Shown: piece after piece, positions 58,884-64,000 of the stretch
Layout: each line of letters opens with the position of its first letter
How positions within the stretch are numbered: the first letter of the stretch is position 1
Assembly: GCA_963930655.1 (NCBI GenBank)
Contig: OZ005600.1
Location: 3,723,501-3,787,500 of the forward strand
DNA length: 64,000 nt
Direction: 5' to 3'
Origin: Myrica gale
Lineage: Eukaryota; Streptophyta; Magnoliopsida; Fagales; Myricaceae
Notes under the pieces: model-generated
The model's database searches: none
Told to the model about the DNA's origin: nothing
What the model saw: the letters and a program-made list of their open reading frames with translations, nothing else
Made by a program: the position numbers and the translations under genes

Positions 58884-59082
58884 CTTGATACGCCTTTTGC
58901 ATGTCCATCTTGATAGCCATAAGACCTTTACGCCCAGACTTATGCTTCATGGTATGAAAAAGTTTGTGCTCAAGGACAGAATTTTCCTGAATAGAACGCC
59001 CTGGCACAAAGGTCGTCTGATTGCAAGAAACAAGCTTAGGTAAAATAGGGCAAGTCGAGATACCAACAGTTTTGCAATAACC

Positions 59083-59672
59083 TTATAACACCACATTAGA
59101 TAAACTAATGGGTCGAAAATCACCCATAGCAGTAGGATTATCTTTCTTAGGTAGAAGAACTAAGAAAGAGTGATTAATCTCCTTAAGCAAAAAACCAGAA
59201 TTGAAGAGTTGGAGCACCATTCGAATGAAATCACCCTTCACAATATCCCAATAGTGCTGAAAAAGAGGCCCGTCATACCATCGGGCCCCGGGGTTTTGTG
59301 AGCACCTATATGGAAAACTGCATCCCAAACTTCGCTCTCCGAAGGCATAGCAAGCAACCAAGCCGTGTCCTCCTCAGATATCAGATGAGGAATAAGCTCC
59401 TCCACCACCAAAGAAATCTCCGGATTTTGAGATGAAAACACCTCACTGAAATGGTGTACAAAATAATTACCCTCATTGTGTTCATGAATCCACCGACCAG
59501 CGGCTGTTTTAAGGGCATCAATAGAATTCCGCCTTCTACGAATCACCGTAGAAAAGTGAAAAAAAAAAATCGTATTAAGATCCCGTGTGGTAAGCCACGT
59601 AGTACGGAATTTTTGCCTCCACAAATCCTCATCCATTTTCTGTAAATGCAACAATTCTTTGCGCATGGACAA
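59083..59672 (-). pseudogene. LINE ORF2, N-terminal part of reverse transcriptase
   Basis: Two overlapping frames: WLTTRDLNTIFFHF-like text, RRRRNSI and AHKTPGPDGMTGLFF, then in another frame GDFIRMVLQLFNSG and LVLLPKKDNPTAMGDFRPISL. These are the conserved blocks leading into the reverse transcriptase fingers. The frame changes near 59260, so the protein is broken. Confidence 0.85.
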
Positions 59673-59695
59673 TTCAAGATTGTACGTTCGTTATT

Positions 59696-60699
59696 CAATC
59701 AAAATGGATGCTAAAAAGATTTCAAAACAAAAACTTGCGGCTTTCTCCCTAATGAAGAAAGTTTCCAATTCCCTCGTTGATATTCGGGGCTTACATGAAG
59801 AAACTGATGATGTTATGTTATCCCTCTGGGTGCAGCCTTAGATGCAGATGCAGGTGGAAGATACACGCCGCAACTGAACTTTGTAACCACGAAGGAGAAG
59901 CTTTAGACATATTTTGGTTATGTCGAATTTTCATGTTGAATAGTGTGAAGTACACATGGGTTCTTTTTCTTCGCGGTCCTCCTTTTGGTTGTGTTCTAGC
60001 TGTTGTTGACCATTCCTAGCTTTTGCAACTTAAATCATTGTGGGGACAAAAACTTTTGAATTGTTATATATATTGGGCCTGCTGTTTTAACTGCTAAGTT
60101 TTATTCCTGTCGACTTGATACAAGGACCAAATATACACACCTTCGTTTTGTTACAAATCTTTTTTTCTTGAAGTAATTTCATTACAAATTACTTGCTTAT
60201 AATTTCAAGAAACTATACTCTACTTTTAGACTGACTTTACTTTTAAAATGAGTGAAGATAAAAGCCCTAACATTCGAATACCATTTTTTTTCTAGGCAAT
60301 TTAGAAGCTACTTGAAATGCAATTGACCCACACACAGGCTTAATAGAAAAGGTATCTTTTAAGCCCAAAAAGTTGCACCAAAATGGCCGAAAGAGTTGGC
60401 CTACAAAAGTCGCCACAAATCTATACGCCTTGATCCTATATGCTGTAGTCGACACAAAGCCATGCTTTCAAAAACAAACAGGTTGTATATGCCTTTAAGG
60501 CCAGTACATTTTGTAGCCCTTTGGACTATTTTAATCTGATGTAATGGGCTCTATGCCCCTTATAATATAGCCGGCCCTAAAATTGAGTTAACGGATTTAC
60601 CTTGGTCAGGTTATGTACCAATAAATGATTTTTATATTCAAAACCCATTAGCATTAGAAAGAAGGGAAGGGGGGCAGTGTACGAAAAATCAAATCAGAC
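59696..60699. other. helicase flank and unassigned DNA right of the LINE
   Basis: 59870-60080 is similar to the downstream flank of paralog 2. A short plus-strand frame at 59704-59841 (MDAKKISKQKLAAF...) has no known family. The rest is unassigned. Confidence 0.45.
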
Positions 60700-60899
60700 A
60701 TAAATGATAGGTTTATATATATATATAGGAAGATCTGTTTGGGAAGTAAGAAGCCCCTTTGGCATCTCTCCTCATTTACAAAGAATTCTCGATGTGAAAA
60801 CACAGAAACAAAGGGCTGATCTTTGAATAGAAAAAAAGTGGATCTCCAGTCCCAAATGAATTGGCTTATTAGAAAAAAGCCTTGTTCTTTGGAAGATCC
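60700..60899 (-). pseudogene. ycf2: nuclear plastid DNA fragment of ycf2
   Basis: The minus strand encodes [17 protein letters not shown] and [19 protein letters not shown], which match the plastid Ycf2 protein almost residue for residue. It continues in shifted frames towards the IYKRW-like end near 60705. Ycf2 is an essential plastid AAA-type protein of about 2,000 residues; only about 65 residues' worth is here, with indels, so this is a decayed nuclear copy (NUPT). Confidence 0.88.
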
Positions 60900-63800
60900 G
60901 AAGAGAAGCAAATCAGAAAGAATACTAGCGTAGAGTCCTGCACTTCTCCACAGTGATGGACAAACCACGTATTCCTAACTTTTGAGATTTAAAAATAAGT
61001 ATTTTGGCTAAATATTAACATTTGGTAGTTTTAATTTGGAGCCACATTTTCTTAATTGTCGTATCGGTTTTTATCTTAGTAAATCCGTGACGTTTCATGT
61101 ACGGACATCCATTTCTTGGGGTTGGGACCTGAAGCTCTCGGTTCCGTTAATTAATACACAAAGTGCTTAATACAGACATTAGCACGTCATCAGTAAGTCC
61201 TCTACTTACTTTGTTGGCCTAAGTTGTTAAAGGTTCAACCCATGAACTTGGAAATATTATTCGGGTCGGGTGGGAGCCGCCTATTTGAACACCATGACAA
61301 ACTACACTGGATCCTTGATAAGGAAATAAATCAGAAAGAATAATAACACATGGAATTAGAATTATAATAAGGTTCTGGGATATGACAAAATTGGGGACAT
61401 GATACTGTACAAGAGACTTTAGAAGAATATTAAAAAAAAAAAAAGATATATGCGAGGGGCATTGCTCAAATAATAGGCCCCAGGATTGACCCACCTTCAA
61501 AACAAGCAATTTACTGTCTCTAGGAGGGCCCGGTGGCTCTTGAAGCTGCAGACTGGATCAGCTGAATAAAATTTAACCTTATTTTGTGACACAGTCAAAG
61601 TCAAATTTGGGACATTCCGATGCGTATCGGCAAACTCACGGAGTAGACGCTTTAGAACTCTTCCCCCTTTCCCTTGCATATGCCCGTAATTACATTTTCC
61701 TCCATCAGAGCTCTGGCTCTCGAGATAGTCTGGGGCTGCACCAGCAAGAGCTTTCAACCAAATTGGCACTAGAGACTCTGCTTCCCCCTGGTTTAGATAT
61801 TCAGCGGGAAGTGCATGTACCTGTATTTCTCAAGCAGTCAAATCATCGTAAACTAAAGAGAAGCAAACAAATTCCGGATTACCATGCATGCAGGAAACAA
61901 GTCCTAGAAGCAAAGCAAGCAGGCAGCTGGTTACTAGTAAAATTATAAATATAATAAATTCCTGTTTCGGCACCAACAAAGACAAGTATCAAGAAGAAAC
62001 ACCTTTTAATTGCAGCATGTGCGCTAACAAGCTAAATACAGCGGAAAAAAAAAAGATTTTGAAATATGCATAACACAAATGGCGACATGAAATCAAAGGT
62101 ACTTTTTCTTTTCATTGAGCAAGAGTTTCAAGGTATTTGTTGGCTATACATATGCAACTGCAAACAGTTGTGAGCATGTACTTGTGTGTATGTTGTCTTA
62201 AGGGTTTATCATGAGGGATACATAACTCCATTACAGAGAGAACATCCTCTTAGTCTTTTCGTTCATTCAGAGCATCTCTCCATTTTCTGAAGGAAAAAAA
62301 TGAATAGAAGATTCTTCAGCCATGAAGGTTTGAATTTCTCCTATGCTACCTATATGAATTTTGTCAATCAGAAGCAGAGAGAAAGAGAGAGAGGACGTTG
62401 GTTTGCTATATATATATCCCCACGTGCAGCCCAATTGAGCACACTTTAAACTCCTTCAGGAAATTAGGGTTTGGTCTACCTAGCCACAAGTGCTATTTTT
62501 CCTTCTCACATTTCCCTTCAACAACTAACATGAAATATGACCTCTTCAAAAGGACCAGTATGTCACACCACTCGCCACTTCGATACAAAACATACCTGTA
62601 AAAGGACCGGTTACAGGTTGGGTTCTGAATAGTCTACCCTGAACATGAACCTGACCAACTAGCAGGAACAAACCCGAACAATCCCTCCCCACTATGAATC
62701 CTCAGACTATAAATTAGATATATCCAGATTAAGTTTCTTATTGGAACAATACTCCAATAGTACTAGTCAAAGTTTCATGGGTATTAAGTTTTAGTGGGAT
62801 GAGTTCCAAGTGAACCTGCTCCCACTTAGCCGTAATAAAATTACTCCAAGATAGCACATTTGGCAAAAACACAACCCCAACTAGTTTTCCTCGGCATACA
62901 CCAAGTTTACTGCATTCTAGCTGAGGAAAACATTCCCACCCACACAGACAGAGATATACATCTATGAGCACATACACATGCAAGTACTAGCATGCACAAA
63001 AACACAGTGCAGGAGAGAGATAGAGACCGCTGAGTGTAGCCACCCATGCAAAGATTCCCAAGAAAGATTAGCCTTCCAGGTTGTTCTCTCGCTTAAACTG
63101 CATATTGCTGCCAATTGTTGTAAGATTGTAGCACACTTGTGAACCTATAGAGAGGGTGCAAGCAAATAACATCTTAGCTGAATTCCAAATGGATGTAAAG
63201 CCACAATAAACCACTAATCAATAAGGCAAATGGGTGTCCCCATGGAAGTGAACATATCCATTCTCTTTTGCAAAGGAATTGGAGGCAACACATAAAAAGG
63301 AGCAAAAACTACAATTGTCTTCTTAACAAGCCTTGGTGAAGGATAGATATATGTTATTGAGTAGTAATCTAGATAAAGCCTCTGCCAAAAGCAGAACTAT
63401 GCATAAAAAAGCACCATCTTTTGTCTTGTGTCATTCGCTACTTCCCAAGTCATTAGCCTTCAAGTCAAATGTGGAAGAGTAAACTGAATGTTAAAACCTA
63501 CACCATACACCTGCGCCCCCAGCACACCCATAAGATAGCAAGTGAAAGACAAACTAAACATAACTATTTGTAAAAGCTTCAAACTCAAAAGGAAAAAAAT
63601 GGTAAAAGGTGCAGTAGTGGACGGCTAACAAAATTTCAGCACTTGAATATTGTCACTTTAAAACAGTTGGGGATTAGGACTTAGTAGGGGGAGAAATAAG
63701 AGACTAGGGCGTATTTTATCAGAACTCCAAAATGTCCCAGACATAAATCCAATCAAGAGGTCAGGTCACTGGCTTGTCAGTGCAATCATTGGTCACTATT

Positions 63801-64000
63801 AAAGGTAAAGCCGATGGGGCGAATTCATTTCTTGGTTCAACTCCTGCAGCCCCCCCCCCCCCCATCTTTGCCTATTTTTCAATTAATAAAATGTAGTGCT
63901 GGTTTAGGCCTTGAAAAAAAAACTGTATACTGTTTAGTAGACATGGGTTGATCCACCTTCTAGTCTCTACACAAACAAATGCAGGACCACACCAGATGAG
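60900..64000. other. no supported gene to the window end
   Basis: A 90-codon minus-strand frame at 61497-61769 containing [15 protein letters not shown] looks protein-like and could be a terminal exon of a gene I do not recognise. Its plus-strand overlap (61586-61948) is probably a shadow. Otherwise the stretch is AT-rich, with a run of 14 C at 63850-63863. Confidence 0.35.

Larger units (their letters stand above)
55239..59695 (-). mobile_element. 5'-truncated LINE (L1 type) with an inserted solo LTR
   Basis: On the minus strand, from 59672 down, reverse transcriptase, zinc-binding (zf-RVT) and RNase H-like pieces appear in the order of plant L1 ORF2. The element ends in an A-rich tail (55239-55268) of AAAAAG repeats. 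The endonuclease and ORF1 are missing, so it is 5'-truncated. Frameshifts and a changed catalytic residue show it is dead. Helicase-flank similarity resumes to its right, placing the insertion in the flank of paralog 3. A 1.2-kb solo LTR and a 238-bp duplication interrupt the segment before RNase H. Confidence 0.85.

Overview
The window is nuclear DNA of a flowering plant, most likely a woody eudicot. The evidence is AT-rich intergenic DNA, genes split by short GT-AG introns, plant-only families (GLUTAMINE DUMPER, CASP-like, tandem-domain DJ-1), a fragment of plastid ycf2, and CACTA, hAT, SINE, LINE and Ty1/copia elements. The species cannot be named from the sequence alone.

Layout. 1.5-4.2 kb: a complete non-autonomous CACTA transposon carrying tandem copies of an LSM7-like exon. 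6.7-18.4 kb: two GLUTAMINE DUMPER (GDU) genes on the minus strand, separated by a 7.1-kb, apparently young, pol-deleted copia element with paired 1,568-bp LTRs and a broken gag. 19.9-20.1 kb: a tRNA-derived SINE. 21.9-30.1 kb: the gene-rich core, with a five-exon DJ-1 homolog D gene (-), a three-exon CASP-like gene (+) and a three-exon microsomal glutathione S-transferase 3 gene (-).

31.4-60.1 kb: a tandem array of three superfamily-1 (Upf1/SEN1-like) helicase paralogs on the plus strand. Copy 1 is a decayed pseudogene split by MITE-like, non-LTR and hAT insertions. Copy 2 has a lost splice acceptor and a C-terminal frameshift but keeps its helicase motifs. Copy 3 reads open through eight exons (1,054 codons) and has a 63-bp in-frame duplication. 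Copies 2 and 3 share upstream and downstream flanks, so the duplicated unit is larger than the gene. A solo LTR (40.95-42.19 kb), LINE pieces, and a 5'-truncated LINE containing a solo LTR (55.2-59.7 kb) sit around the array. 60.7-60.9 kb is plastid-derived ycf2 DNA. The last 3 kb shows no gene I can support.

Function. The GDU, DJ1D, CASP-like and MGST3 genes are ordinary single-function plant genes with no sign of joint regulation. The main interest lies in gene capture by the CACTA element, the anatomy of the pol-deleted copia element, and the decay series of the helicase array. No wholly new biological system was recognised. Exon boundaries were set by eye from reading frame, splice dinucleotides and comparison between paralogs.
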